Shown here: piece by piece, positions 1 through 9,446 of the stretch
Layout: the number at the start of each line of letters is the position of its first letter
Numbering within the stretch: the first letter of the stretch is position 1
NCBI GenBank assembly: GCA_000697335.1
Contig: JNEM01010602.1
Coordinates: 1 to 44,711, forward strand
Length of the DNA: 44,711 nucleotides
Direction of reading: 5' to 3'
Origin: Conidiobolus incongruus B7586
Lineage: Eukaryota > Entomophthoromycota > Entomophthoromycetes > Entomophthorales > Conidiobolaceae
Notes under the pieces: model-generated
Told to the model about the DNA's origin: nothing
The model's database searches: none
Seen by the model: the letters and a program-made list of their open reading frames with translations, nothing else
Made by a program: the position numbers and the translations under genes

Positions 1-1215
1 AAAAATTTTTTGATATTGTTATATAATATATAATGTAATATAATTATCAAACTTAAATCATATATTCCAAATTTAAATAAAAATTTGAATATTATAATAC
101 CAAAATTAAATTTTAAAATATATGTGAAATAAAAAAATAAAAATTTAAAATATAATATTGGTATAATAAAATATAAATTGGTTCAAAATTTGCTAATTAC
201 TTGAAAAACAAATAATATTAATATTTTAATAAAAATAAAGAATAAAAAATTATTAATTTATTATCAGATTATATACTTGATTTAATAGATATAAGTCTTT
301 AAATTTGTTTTTAAAATTATTTTAAGATTCATTCTTCCTTTATCATGATCCATAGCATTAAAATAAAGCTAATTATAATTGATCATAATAAAATTAAGCA
401 TTGAAGAAAATGTACGAATACATATGAGAGCGTGAAAAAACCAAATATGAATATAATTATATACTATAATAATCTATTAAAAAGATAAATAAATAGGTAT
501 TAATTTAAATATAATATGAAAATTGCTTTGTATATTAAAATTATTACAAGCCTCCTTGATGTTTTCATACAACATAATTGTATATTAAATATAGATTACC
601 AAATTTTAATTGTATTTCGTTGAAAATAAATAATATTTTTAACAAATATTCAGTTCACATTGTTTTAGATATCATTTATGAAATTATTTTTTTATTATAT
701 TAAATTATTAAATATTCATTACAATCGCTCTTAAATTTGATAATCATAAATGAATTGAAATTTATCAAAATTTGTAATTTTGTGAAGATTTTCTATATTT
801 TCTGAAATCCCTTGAATAAATATCTAGCAAAAAAACTTGCCGCATTTTTTTGTTGCAACCTTATAATAAACATGTAGAATTTTAAGCTATAAGGACATTA
901 TTAAGTTACTTGGATTAGTTGCATTATGTTTAAAATTGCCTATTAATTTCATTGAGTTTAATAACCAAACAAATTTTTTACAATATTCAATTAAATTTGA
1001 TAATCTGTTTTTATTTTTAAATGAAATTACACGTATTAAAAATTTTAATTTTCAATTTAAAATAAATCTTTGACAATCCCACAATCTTTTTCATTGAATG
1101 TTTATAATATATTGATTTTTACAGTTGTTCCATTAAAAAAATACAAAATTAAACTTTGATTTTTTTTTGAATTGGATCAATTTAATAATAACCAAAATAA
1201 TAAAATTAATATAAA
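1..1215. other. AT-rich intergenic DNA, no gene seen
   Basis: Extremely A+T-rich sequence with stops in all frames and no tRNA-like B box. The last part is presumably the promoter and 5' leader of the mS35 gene. I see no other feature. Confidence 0.6.
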
Positions 1216-2073
1216 ATGAATGTCCAGTTAATTAGGAGATTTCCTTTAAACCAAATACGACAAGTATCACAATTCCATACTAGATCTATCCAATTATTTA
1301 ATGTCAATGATACCTTATTTAAAGATGCCAAAAATACCAACAGATTACAAACTTTAAAAGGTCTCGGTCTCAAGCCCATTCAAAAAGAAAATGTCAATCA
1401 ATGGCTTGAAATTGAAGAAGGCGAAGATGAAGACGATGATGATATTGAACCTTACGAATTTGACGATCATACTACTATGGCCCATCATTATTTGAGACAA
1501 GTTCGTTACGTTAGAAAGTATATGAGACAAATTAAATATGAAATGCCCACCTTTTCTGGTAACTATTTTAAGATTTACGATGTGAAATTTAAATTAAATT
1601 ATTTTTATAGAACACGTTAAAGCTTTTGTACCTCCTACTCCCAAACAATATCTAAGTTTCCAAACTATCCGTCACTTGGGAGAAAAACATCCTTTAGACA
1701 ACAAGGCTGTTATGATCGTTCATTTAGATCGTTTAGAAGCTAGTGGAGAATTTACCCCTGAAGAAGTTCATTTTATTAAATTAATTTGCGAAAAGACTTA
1801 CTCTCCTGACACCAATTTAATAAGAATTGGTTCTACCAAGTATCCTACCTATGATGAAAATAAACTTTGGTTAGCTAAGACCTGGAAAAACCTTGTCCAA
1901 GTAGTAAAGGTAAATCAGCTGAGTAACGCATACATTCAAAATACTGATATTGTTATTTTTAGACCAGTGAAGATAAATTTAATGACGTTCCTCTAACTAA
2001 GCAAAAGAGCGAGAAATTTGAATATCCTAAAGAATGGTTACCCTCCAACAAAGAATCTGAAATTAAAGCTTAA
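1216..2073 (+). CDS. RSM24: Mitochondrial small-subunit ribosomal protein mS35 (Rsm24 type)
   Basis: Three exons: 1216-1558, 1611-1909 and 1963-2073, giving 250 aa; both introns are 52-53 nt with GTAA donors and TTTTATAG/TTTTTAG ends. The first ~25 residues are basic and Ser/Thr/Gln-rich with no acidic residue, as expected for a mitochondrial import signal. An acidic stretch (EEGEDEDDDD, about residues 67-76) follows. The second exon carries the conserved MRP-S28/S35-type core: a HPLDNKAVMIVHL beta segment, then LICEKTYSPDTNLIRI and the LAKTWKNLV helix. This order matches the mS35 family (yeast Rsm24, human MRPS35), a peripheral protein of the mitochondrial small subunit. The reading frame is continuous across both splice sites, which fixes the model. 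The family call is from recalled family pattern, not a search. Confidence 0.82.
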
Positions 2074-2500
2074 TCATACAATTAGATTAATTTAAATACA
2101 CATATTAATATTTATATCAATCTAACATTTTATAATTATACTTTAATTTTGAAAATTCATATAATCATTTCTAACCATTAATCTAGAATATAATATTAAT
2201 CAATCTCAACAATTAATATCAGATTGAATTAGAGTATTGAAAAATATTTAATTGTTATGGAACAAATCATATAAAAGTAACATCAATTAATATTGTAATA
2301 TATGCAATTTAGATTATATTATTAATTATTGTTACCGTATTAATTTTGTCTATTGATTGATAATGATGAAATAAATAATTTGGTATGACATATTGATTGG
2401 ATCAACTTATAAAATAAAAAAATATTCCTATTTGAATTATATACTAATGGAAAATAAATATTATAAAATGAAATAATAGATATATTTTAAAGTGAGTGTA
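2074..2500. other. Convergent intergenic region between mS35 and LSM2
   Basis: AT-rich DNA between the 3' ends of two convergent genes. It must hold both polyadenylation regions. No coding potential seen. Confidence 0.5.
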
Positions 2501-2903
2501 TTATCTAGAAGTAGAAGGGTCTTGGGCTTCTTTTCTAGCAGCATCTTGAAGTAGAGCTGTATCAACAGCTTCGGGTGGTAATTGTACATATCTAATAACT
2601 GAACCACGAATAAAGCAAGATTTAACAGATATCTAAAAAAATAAAATTTAATTATTTTATTAAATTATGATTAAATAAAATTATTTACCAAATGAGGATA
2701 ATTTACTTCATCAATTACTTTAATATCATTTAACTTCATATTTAAAAATTGATCAACAGTAGCGAGTGTTCCTTGTATAGCAAGGTCATTCTTCAACTCT
2801 ACCGTAACTTGCTTTCCAATTAAAGTTTTGAAACAAGAATAGAATAACTATAAGTACTATTAATACAAAATAAAATAAAACATATAAATATATCAGTTAC
2901 CAT
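2501..2903 (-). CDS. LSM2: U6 snRNA-associated Sm-like protein LSm2
   Basis: Three exons on the minus strand: 2903-2901 (the ATG alone), 2847-2689 and 2632-2501; 97 aa. The Sm1 motif reads LFYSCFKTLIGKQVTVELKN, followed by QGTLATVDQFLNMKLNDI; the Sm2 motif is SCFIRGSVIRYVQLP and the tail LLQDAARKEA is characteristic of LSm2. LSm2 is part of the Lsm1-7 ring (cytoplasmic mRNA decapping) and the Lsm2-8 ring (U6 snRNA 3' end). Length matches the family (about 95 aa). Introns are 53 and 56 nt. The first coding exon contains only the start codon, immediately followed by GTAACT; the next exon starts directly with the Leu codon that follows Met in other LSm2 proteins, so the start is well supported. 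Convergent with the mS35 gene. Confidence 0.95.
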
Positions 2904-3240
2904 TATTAATAGTTATGAATAATATATTGAAAGATAGTTTAAAGTGAAAAATTTATTAATGCAATTTAAGTAAATTGAACTAGATTAAAATTTAGATAAA
3001 TAATTTAAGCTAATATTTAATTGATTTGATTTTGATTCAATTTTATTAAGTGTATTTAATTAATATCTAGGTGTTTATTAAATTTATATTGAATTTAAAA
3101 AATTAAAAAAATATGGGATTGATTGTGTATAAATTTATACATTGGTAAAAATAAAAAATTTCACATATAAATGATAGTTAATAAAAAGCATTTAATAAAA
3201 AATATTATTGATGATGGTAAATTTTTAATTGTAAAAAAAA
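2904..3240. other. AT-rich spacer upstream of LSM2
   Basis: Presumed LSM2 promoter and leader next to the 3' end of the broken coding remnant at 3241-4203. No gene or notable repeat seen. Confidence 0.5.
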
Positions 3241-4203
3241 CTATTCGTCGATGTAATCGGATACCGGATTATCCTGTACAAGAAATGTGTGAATGATATC
3301 ATCAAGTTCGTCATGTCCGAATGAAGCGACATATGTTTCATTCATGGAACGATCTACTTCAACAACCCTATATTCTTTCTCTGTTGCAACTATAAATTTT
3401 CTATCATCATCATCATCATCTAGATCATTCACTATAGCATCAATATCAATATCATCTTGATTATGTTAAACTCCATGTTGAATTCAACTCTAAGATGTTG
3501 ATAGAAAAGCACATCAGTGTTAAATCCTTTATCAACATATACATTTGTACCTATATATTTATTGCTACTTACAATATTTCTAGGATCTACCTTATCATGT
3601 AAATACTCTATACCCATTCCAGGGAGCATTCTATAGTCATTATTGGTTATGGTGCCATCGGCAACACTTACTACTTTTACATCTTGCCAATTACTGTCAT
3701 GAACTATAAAAAATTCATTAGACGTTTCATTATCCGCGAGAACTATCTCTCTTTCGCGTGCATAACCTACCGAAAACTCGTCAACATACGATACTTTAAC
3801 GTATCTATTTAAACTAGAAAGCATGCCATATAGAGCATAGAGTTTTATATAGCTTTCACTCGAATCATACATCTCTTTATCGATAAACACGTGTAATAAT
3901 GGAGTATTTTTAATGGCTGATGAATACTCTTGCTCATTACATAAAAGTTCGTAGTCGTAATCCATTATGTTATTTTTCTTAACGTAAAAGTTAAAAGATG
4001 ACTTAGAGCCTATGTATTTTTTACCAGTATTTATGTCATTAACCATTACTCTATCTTTAAGAATAATAACATAATGGTCATTATTATCAATAATATCTCT
4101 AAGTTCTACATCATCAACATAAACCACATCGCATATAGGTTTGTAATAGGAAAGTATGATTCGTCTATAGGAAAGTCTGCAAACTTGTGTACATAGAGCA
4201 TAT
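3241..4203 (-). pseudogene. Broken intronless coding remnant of unknown family, possibly virus-derived
   Basis: A stretch with clear coding character on the minus strand: long open segments, Asp/Asn/Tyr/Val-rich residues, and much lower A+T than the flanks. It is broken (about two breaks). It has no intron, unlike most host genes here. The longest open segment is 231 codons (3432-4127). The product would be acidic, with no signal peptide, membrane segment or motif I recognise; the C-terminal part is strongly acidic with a run of Asp. The start region is preceded by a pure A/T block. The intronless, acidic, orphan character would suit a fossil from a large DNA virus, but a decayed lineage-specific host gene is equally possible. 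It sits between LSM2 and SUA5. I make no functional call. Confidence 0.45.
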
Positions 4204-4408
4204 TTTTTTAATTTTAATAATTAATTCGAATTTTATAGTAATTATATAAAAATTACTTATTTATGGGAAATTATGAATTAAAAAAATTTTATTTAATTTA
4301 TTATAAATTAAGTAAATTTAACTCTTTGATTACTAAAATCATAAAATATTTATTTTATATATAAAATACATTTTTAATTAATCGAATTACGATATTTACT
4401 ATCATCAA

Positions 4409-5704
4409 GTGAATGCTTATGACATTTTTATGAAGTTTATATTAAATAATTTTTATAGAACGCTGCATTTTATTAATCCTAAAATTAAAATACATACCAT
4501 TTGTAAAATGAGCTTTAATACTAAGATAGATATTATTCCTACTACTCAACTGAGTATTGACGATAGTGATATTTATAGACCCAAATACAATTGGAAAAAT
4601 GGATCAGTACCTGAATCAATAAAAGAAGCTGGTCAATTATTGAAATCTGATCAGGTGGTTGCTATGCCTACTGAAACGGTATATGGGTTAGCAGGAAATG
4701 CATTTTCGTCTACAGCTGTTGAAAAAATCTTCAAGGCCAAGGGCAGACCAAACGATAATCCTTTAATTATTCACATTAGCGATCTGGATATGTTGAAACA
4801 AATCCTTCCTGAAAACACTACTCTACCAAAGATATATGAACAAGTAATTAAAACACACTGGCCTGGACCTTTAACCATTCTACTACCCAGGGGCAAAAAT
4901 GTTCCGGATTGCGTCACTGCTGGCCATCCCACTGTTGCCGTGCGCTTCCCGGAGCACCCAATTGCTAGAGCAATGATTAATGAAGCTGGCGTGCCATTGG
5001 CAGCTCCTTCTGCAAATACATCAGGAAAACCATCGCCAACACTTGCTGAACATGTTTTACAGGACCTCAAAGGATTGATTCCACTCATTATTGACTCAGG
5101 ATCCTGCGATGTTGGAATTGAATCGACAGTACTTGATGGACTTCGCCAACCTCCTTGTATCTTAAGACCTGGAGGTGTAACATTAGAACAATTGAGACAG
5201 CTTGAACTTTTAGAAAATTGCCAAGTGTATAAAAAGGGAAAATTTGTTGAAAACGAAGGAGAAAATCTAGAAGAATGTCCCACTACTCCTGGTATGAAAT
5301 ATAAGCACTATTCCCCCTCAGGGCAAATTACGCTGCTTCAACCTGGAAGCTCTTTAAGTACTAAAGAGAACTTTGAAATTACCTTATTTAATTTGTTGAA
5401 GGATCTCACGCCAGAGAAATCGTTTTCACCAAACACCCCTAATTCTATTGCCGTAATCTTAACAACTGCTTTAGGTTCTTCAATTATTGAAAAATTAAAG
5501 AATCTAAGTGAGCCTCCAATGATTTTGTCTCTATACAATCCTCACAATGATCAATCTGTAAGTCAATTGCTTTTCAAAGCATTCAGAGATTGTGATACTG
5601 CTGGAATCAAATATATACTGATGGAGGGCTTGGAGGAATCGGGTCTCAATACTGGAATCATGAATAGAATGATTAAAGCATCATCAGTCATTTTGAAATA
5701 TTAG
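4409..5704 (+). CDS. SUA5: Threonylcarbamoyl-AMP synthase Sua5 (YrdC/Sua5 family)
   Basis: Single-exon gene, 431 aa from the first ATG. It makes threonylcarbamoyl-AMP from L-Thr, bicarbonate and ATP, the first step of t6A37 modification of ANN-decoding tRNAs. The YrdC domain covers about residues 68-260, with MPTETVYGLAG (86-96), KGRPNDNPLIIHI (111-123), a VAVRFPEHP segment, SANTSGKPSPT, and GIESTVLDG followed by LRPGG. The linker GMKYKHYSP leads to the C-terminal Sua5 domain, so the protein is full-length. A second in-frame ATG at 4508 (Met34) starts a segment that resembles the N-terminus of yeast Sua5. The 33 extra residues are basic with one early Asp and could be a mitochondrial signal. 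Alternatively the TTTTTATAG at 4450-4458 is a leader intron acceptor and translation begins at 4508. Confidence 0.93.
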   Translation: MNAYDIFMKFILNNFYRTLHFINPKIKIHTICKMSFNTKIDIIPTTQLSIDDSDIYRPKYNWKNGSVPESIKEAGQLLKSDQVVAMPTETVYGLAGNAFSSTAVEKIFKAKGRPNDNPLIIHISDLDMLKQILPENTTLPKIYEQVIKTHWPGPLTILLPRGKNVPDCVTAGHPTVAVRFPEHPIARAMINEAGVPLAAPSANTSGKPSPTLAEHVLQDLKGLIPLIIDSGSCDVGIESTVLDGLRQPPCILRPGGVTLEQLRQLELLENCQVYKKGKFVENEGENLEECPTTPGMKYKHYSPSGQITLLQPGSSLSTKENFEITLFNLLKDLTPEKSFSPNTPNSIAVILTTALGSSIIEKLKNLSEPPMILSLYNPHNDQSVSQLLFKAFRDCDTAGIKYILMEGLEESGLNTGIMNRMIKASSVILKY

Positions 5705-5792
5705 ATTTAATAAATTCTGAAAATTATTTATTTTTAACTTTATTAACAAATGTTGAATATAATGAATATGTGCTTTCAGTAATTTAAACAGA

Positions 5793-6737
5793 TCATTCAG
5801 GCAATGGTTCTGGCGAGTTGACCTTTTTTGGCAACTCTAGTAATGTATGCCATATCCTGAAGCAAGGAGATGCACAGAGTCCAGGCTGAGAAGGGCATTC
5901 ATTACAACAATATTTTGTTTCCTTACGGATCCCGCGAGCATAACAAACACGGCACCTTCTCATCGAAGTCCTTCTGGGATTAGGACGACTTGGTGGGTTT
6001 GTATCAGGAAAATGGCGTTGAATAAGACGTACTGAGTCATCTTTTACATTAGTACGAGGTGGAAGATCAGGGTCTAATTGGATAACTGAAGACATCACAG
6101 AATGCATGTATTCCAAATATTGCAAACGAGCTACAGCTTTACTTGGATTATCATGAGATGTACTTCCAGAACGCTTAGTTGGTGTTGTATGTGTTGCTCC
6201 ATGAGCAGGAAAATTATCTTTTTTCATTTGAGGTGCTATAGTAACTGGTGCTATAGGATGCTGACTTGCAAGAATGGGTGGAGTAGGGGTAGGAGTGGGA
6301 TTAGGTGCGACTAAATTAGATTGAGATTGAGATTGAATTTGAGCTGGCACTGTAGATGGTAATAGGGGGGTAGGAGCCAAACTAGGCTGGGAAGAAGGGA
6401 TAGAGATTGGGGTGGCTCCATTGGTCGGATTCTGAGCAGAATTGTTTTCTGCATTTGGAGTGACAATCCCACTAACAGGAGACTGTGGCTTAGAACTGTC
6501 AATTTGTTGTAGCTGAGGCAAAGGCAATGGAGGAACACCAACCAATTGAGAATCATGATTTGTAGAAAGAGGAAGTGGGACTGAACTTTGAGCATTTTCA
6601 GCAGGAATAGGATTTGGTAAAATTTGATAATTTATCTGCGCTGTTTGAATAAATCTATTTTGTGCAGCATTCAAATCAGGATTTGCTGGTTGAGAAAAAT
6701 TCTCTCCTTCTCCTGGTTGTAAATTTTGATTATTCAT
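5793..6737 (-). CDS. Pro/Ser/Gln/Asn-rich protein with a C-terminal PiggyBac-type cysteine-rich zinc domain
   Basis: 314 aa in one coding exon. Residues 1-205 are low complexity, rich in Pro, Ser, Gln, Asn and Thr, with no predicted fold. Residues about 233-300 match the C-terminal zinc domain of PiggyBac transposases: RLIQRHFP (237-244), a Pro-rich linker, then RRCRVCYARGIRKET, with Cys at 262, 265, 277, 278, 281, 288 and 292 and His297 in PCFRIWHT. In PiggyBac elements this domain follows the DDE catalytic core and binds the transposon ends. No DDE core exists here or nearby, and no terminal repeats were seen, so this looks like a host protein that kept or captured only the DNA-binding domain. 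All metal ligands are intact. The low-complexity half could be a transactivation region (inference). A CTTTGTAG acceptor lies 8 nt upstream of the ATG, suggesting a 5' UTR intron. Convergent with SUA5 (88 bp apart). Confidence 0.8.
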   Translation of the reverse strand: MNNQNLQPGEGENFSQPANPDLNAAQNRFIQTAQINYQILPNPIPAENAQSSVPLPLSTNHDSQLVGVPPLPLPQLQQIDSSKPQSPVSGIVTPNAENNSAQNPTNGATPISIPSSQPSLAPTPLLPSTVPAQIQSQSQSNLVAPNPTPTPTPPILASQHPIAPVTIAPQMKKDNFPAHGATHTTPTKRSGSTSHDNPSKAVARLQYLEYMHSVMSSVIQLDPDLPPRTNVKDDSVRLIQRHFPDTNPPSRPNPRRTSMRRCRVCYARGIRKETKYCCNECPSQPGLCASPCFRIWHTLLELPKKVNSPEPLPE

Positions 6738-6744
6738 TATTACA

Positions 6745-6911
6745 CTACAAAGTTAAATTAGATATGATAATCAAAGATAGTTTTGAAAAATATATGCAAA
6801 AAAAACTAAGCATTGTAAATTATATTATTATAATAATCATGAATTAAAAATAATGTTATGTCAAAATACAAAATAGTCTTAGATAATTAAGTAAGAGCAA
6901 AAATATATTAC
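6745..6911 (-). other. Probable 5' UTR intron of the PiggyBac-domain gene
   Basis: On the minus strand a GTAATA donor follows CTGAG at 6911 and a CTTTGTAG acceptor ends at 6745, eight bases before the ATG at 6737. At 167 nt it would be much longer than the coding introns in this window. Inferred from splice-site sequences only. Confidence 0.4.
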
Positions 6912-6935
6912 CTCAGACTATGAGAAATATCAACT

Positions 6936-6967
6936 TGACGTTTCGTCACTAAAATTCAGCAATGACG
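6936..6967. promoter_or_regulatory. TGACG inverted repeat plus third half-site
   Basis: TGACG (6936-6940), spacer TTT, CGTCA (6944-6948) form a perfect inverted repeat. A further TGACG sits at 6963-6967. These are half-sites of the ATF/CREB-type bZIP element, clustered just upstream of the putative first exon of the PiggyBac-domain gene on the minus strand. The spacing differs from the compact TGACGTCA site, so the binding protein is uncertain. Confidence 0.35.
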
Positions 6968-7534
6968 ACCAAAGTAGACTTTATTAAATCTTAAAGTATT
7001 AAATTCTAATTGATGATAATTATTCATAAATGAACCAATATTTTTCTATTGTTTCTTAATTAAAGGAATTGATTGGAAGGTTCTTTTTACCAATTTCACA
7101 AAATATTTGATTGCAAATTAAAATAAATATTGCAATATATTTCAAAAAAGTTGATAAAATCATTATAGATAGAGCATGAATGCAATAAATAAGAATCAAA
7201 ATATAATTCAATATGATAAAAATTATTTAATTTTTATATTTCAATGAAAAAGTATTTTGAAAACATATATTGATATAAATATTGATTGAAATTGTAAGTA
7301 ATAGAATTTAAACAAAATATCTGAAAAAGAGAAAAGTATTTATATCATATATATGAAAATTTGAAAAAAAATATTGATATTAGGTTTGTTGTTATAAGCA
7401 TTATATTACTAATTTTCAATTTGTATTAACTCAATACTTATTTATCAAATGAACCCATAATTGATAAAAACGTCCAAATTGGTACTAAACTCAAGGTACG
7501 TACAATAATTTTAAGAAAAGTTAATAATTTAACA
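6968..7534. other. AT-rich divergent intergenic region
   Basis: Upstream DNA of the PiggyBac-domain gene (-) and of the small ORF at 7535 (+). Nothing else recognisable. Confidence 0.45.
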
Positions 7535-7720
7535 ATGGATGGTACATATAATTACTTAAGAATGAAAAATAAGCACTTAATTGAGTTTATACAATCTGAT
7601 TGGATATATCAGCGGTTAGAAATTCAGCAGCCTTTCAATTTACCACCACTCGAATCCAAACCTACTAAACCAGAAAAAATGCAACTCCCTCAATCAGTTT
7701 ATAATAAACTAAAATTATAA
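7535..7720 (+). CDS. Small hypothetical protein, 61 aa
   Basis: An ORF with a favourable start context (A at -3, G at +4). The product is basic and Pro/Lys/Gln-rich at its C-terminus (PPLESKPTKPEKMQLPQS), with a short amphipathic N-terminal part (HLIEFIQSDWIYQRLE). Composition differs from the Ile/Asn/Tyr-rich chance ORFs of the AT-rich spacers, which argues for a real gene. It ends 42 bp before the 3' end of CFD1, in convergent orientation. I do not recognise a family. It could also be the last exon of a longer spliced gene; I could not find a convincing upstream exon. Confidence 0.4.
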   Translation: MDGTYNYLRMKNKHLIEFIQSDWIYQRLEIQQPFNLPPLESKPTKPEKMQLPQSVYNKLKL

Positions 7721-7762
7721 TTATAATTAAATAGTTAAATTCTTCATTTATTAAACAGTAAT

Positions 7763-8877
7763 TTAATTAACTAATAATTCTATAATACTTTTAAAGGTTG
7801 GATAAATAGAGCAATCCTTGTATTTGGCCAAAATCTGATTATTTTCGGAATCCACATTAGATTCAAATAAACTGATAAGATTGGGATCAATGGGTACGGC
7901 ACCTATTATTTTTATTATTATTATAGATCAAACAATTATAATAAATAATGTTACCTAAGAATGGAATTTTGAATTGTTCAGCTAGAGACTTTCCACCTCC
8001 TGATGAGAAAATATTAGTGCATTCCTAAAAGTTTAATTAATCAGCTAAAGGTATAAAATATATCATTGTATGTTTTACAGAGCAATGTGGACAGTTGAAA
8101 CCAGACATATTCTCTACCAAACCCAAAATAGGTAATTCTAATTTAAGACAGAAATTCAATTCTTTGCGAACATCAGCACATGATACATCCTACAAAATTA
8201 TTAATAAACCATTCAACTGCCTTGATAGTGGGTAAATATACCTGAGGCGTGGTGACCAATACTGCACCATCAGGTTTCATATCTTTCAAATATTCAACAA
8301 CTGAAATATGTTCATCAGAGGTTCCTAAAATAGAAATAAATATTAACATTAAAATACAAAGATTAAAATCTAAAATACCTGGAGGAGTATCAATAATTAA
8401 ATAATCTAATTCGCCCCAATAAACATCTCTTAAAAATTGCTGGATCATTGCTATTTCATATTAAATTAATATTATACATATATCATTAATATTATTAAAT
8501 ATTACAGGTTTTTTTAGGACCTCTCCAAACAACAGAAGTATCTTTACTTGGTAGTAAAAATCCTATTGACATACAGCTTAATTTTTGTTCCTCGTCGACG
8601 TACACAGGAACCCAACTAAAAATAATTTAGTTTGCAAAATTATGATATTTAAAAAATGAAAGTACCCGCTTGAAGCTTGATGAACAGGCTTTGATTCGAC
8701 ACCCAAAAGTCTAGGAATAGAAGGTCCACACAAGTCAATATCCATGATTCCCACTTTGAAACCCTGCAATACTAAACTCAACGCCAATTGCGCACTGACA
8801 GTACTTTTACCAACCCCTCCTTTTCCTGATAATACCAGTACGATGTGTTTTACCTGACTTAAACTTGATAAACTCAT
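7763..8877 (-). CDS. CFD1: Cytosolic Fe-S cluster assembly P-loop ATPase Cfd1 (NUBP2)
   Basis: Seven exons on the minus strand: 8877-8666, 8615-8506, 8450-8379, 8324-8242, 8189-8079, 8024-7955, 7902-7763; 265 aa, the size of human NUBP2. All six introns are 50-55 nt and all phases agree. The deviant Walker A motif [12 protein letters not shown] lies near residues 14-25. [40 protein letters not shown] and VLVTTPQ follow in the order expected of the Mrp/NBP35 family. The C-terminal CPHC, inside [15 protein letters not shown], supplies the bridging Fe-S cluster cysteines. There is no N-terminal four-Cys ferredoxin-like motif, which separates Cfd1 from Nbp35. With Nbp35 it forms the scaffold of the cytosolic Fe-S assembly pathway. 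I chose the ATG at 8877 because an upstream extension (to 8994) is hydrophobic and not conserved. Divergent from ATG14. Confidence 0.95.
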
Positions 8878-9223
8878 ATTATTATAACTAGAACAGAAAG
8901 AGGAAACTAACGATAGATGTGTATGACTTAGGATTATTAATATAATCAATGGATAGTCATGTGTTTGATTAATGAAAAGTGGAATTTTAACCAATTTGAT
9001 TAATTAATTTTATATGGGATGTATTATAACACGGAATTCGGTTATTTTATTTGATTCGAACATTAATTTTCATAAAATTTACTATAATAATTTTGTAATT
9101 ATTTCGTTCGATATATAATATATACATATAGCAATTTTTCCATTACATATTTCATATTATATATACTATACATTTACTAAAATAACCATCTGAATCAATA
9201 TCTTATCATTCTATCACAATCAA

Positions 9224-9275
9224 CCAATGATGATGTAATATTAACAAAGTTAACCAATCAAAATCATCGAATTGG
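9224..9275. promoter_or_regulatory. Triple CCAAT-box cluster between CFD1 and ATG14
   Basis: CCAAT at 9224-9228 and 9254-9258 on the plus strand and ATTGG (CCAAT on minus) at 9271-9275. The cluster lies in the 569 bp divergent region between the two start codons. CCAAT is the site of the HAP/NF-Y complex, which in fungi controls respiration- and iron-linked genes. Function here is inferred. Confidence 0.45.
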
Positions 9276-9446
9276 TTGTATGAGAGTCAAAAAATTATAA
9301 TTAAGGGTTTTAACAGAAGTTTCTCAATCTTTTTGAGTTTGACTGTTTTAAATAATCAAAATAATATTTTTCGTTCATTCTTAAAAGTATTACTTAACAC
9401 TGGTAGTATAAATTATTACTATTAATTAATCAACCATATTCAAACT

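Noticed and set aside
4771-5283. 170-codon ORF antisense to SUA5
   Set aside because: Lies wholly within the conserved YrdC coding region on the opposite strand; composition is that of a shadow frame.
8878-8994. N-terminal extension of CFD1
   Set aside because: Hydrophobic residues without conservation; the ATG at 8877 gives the normal family N-terminus.
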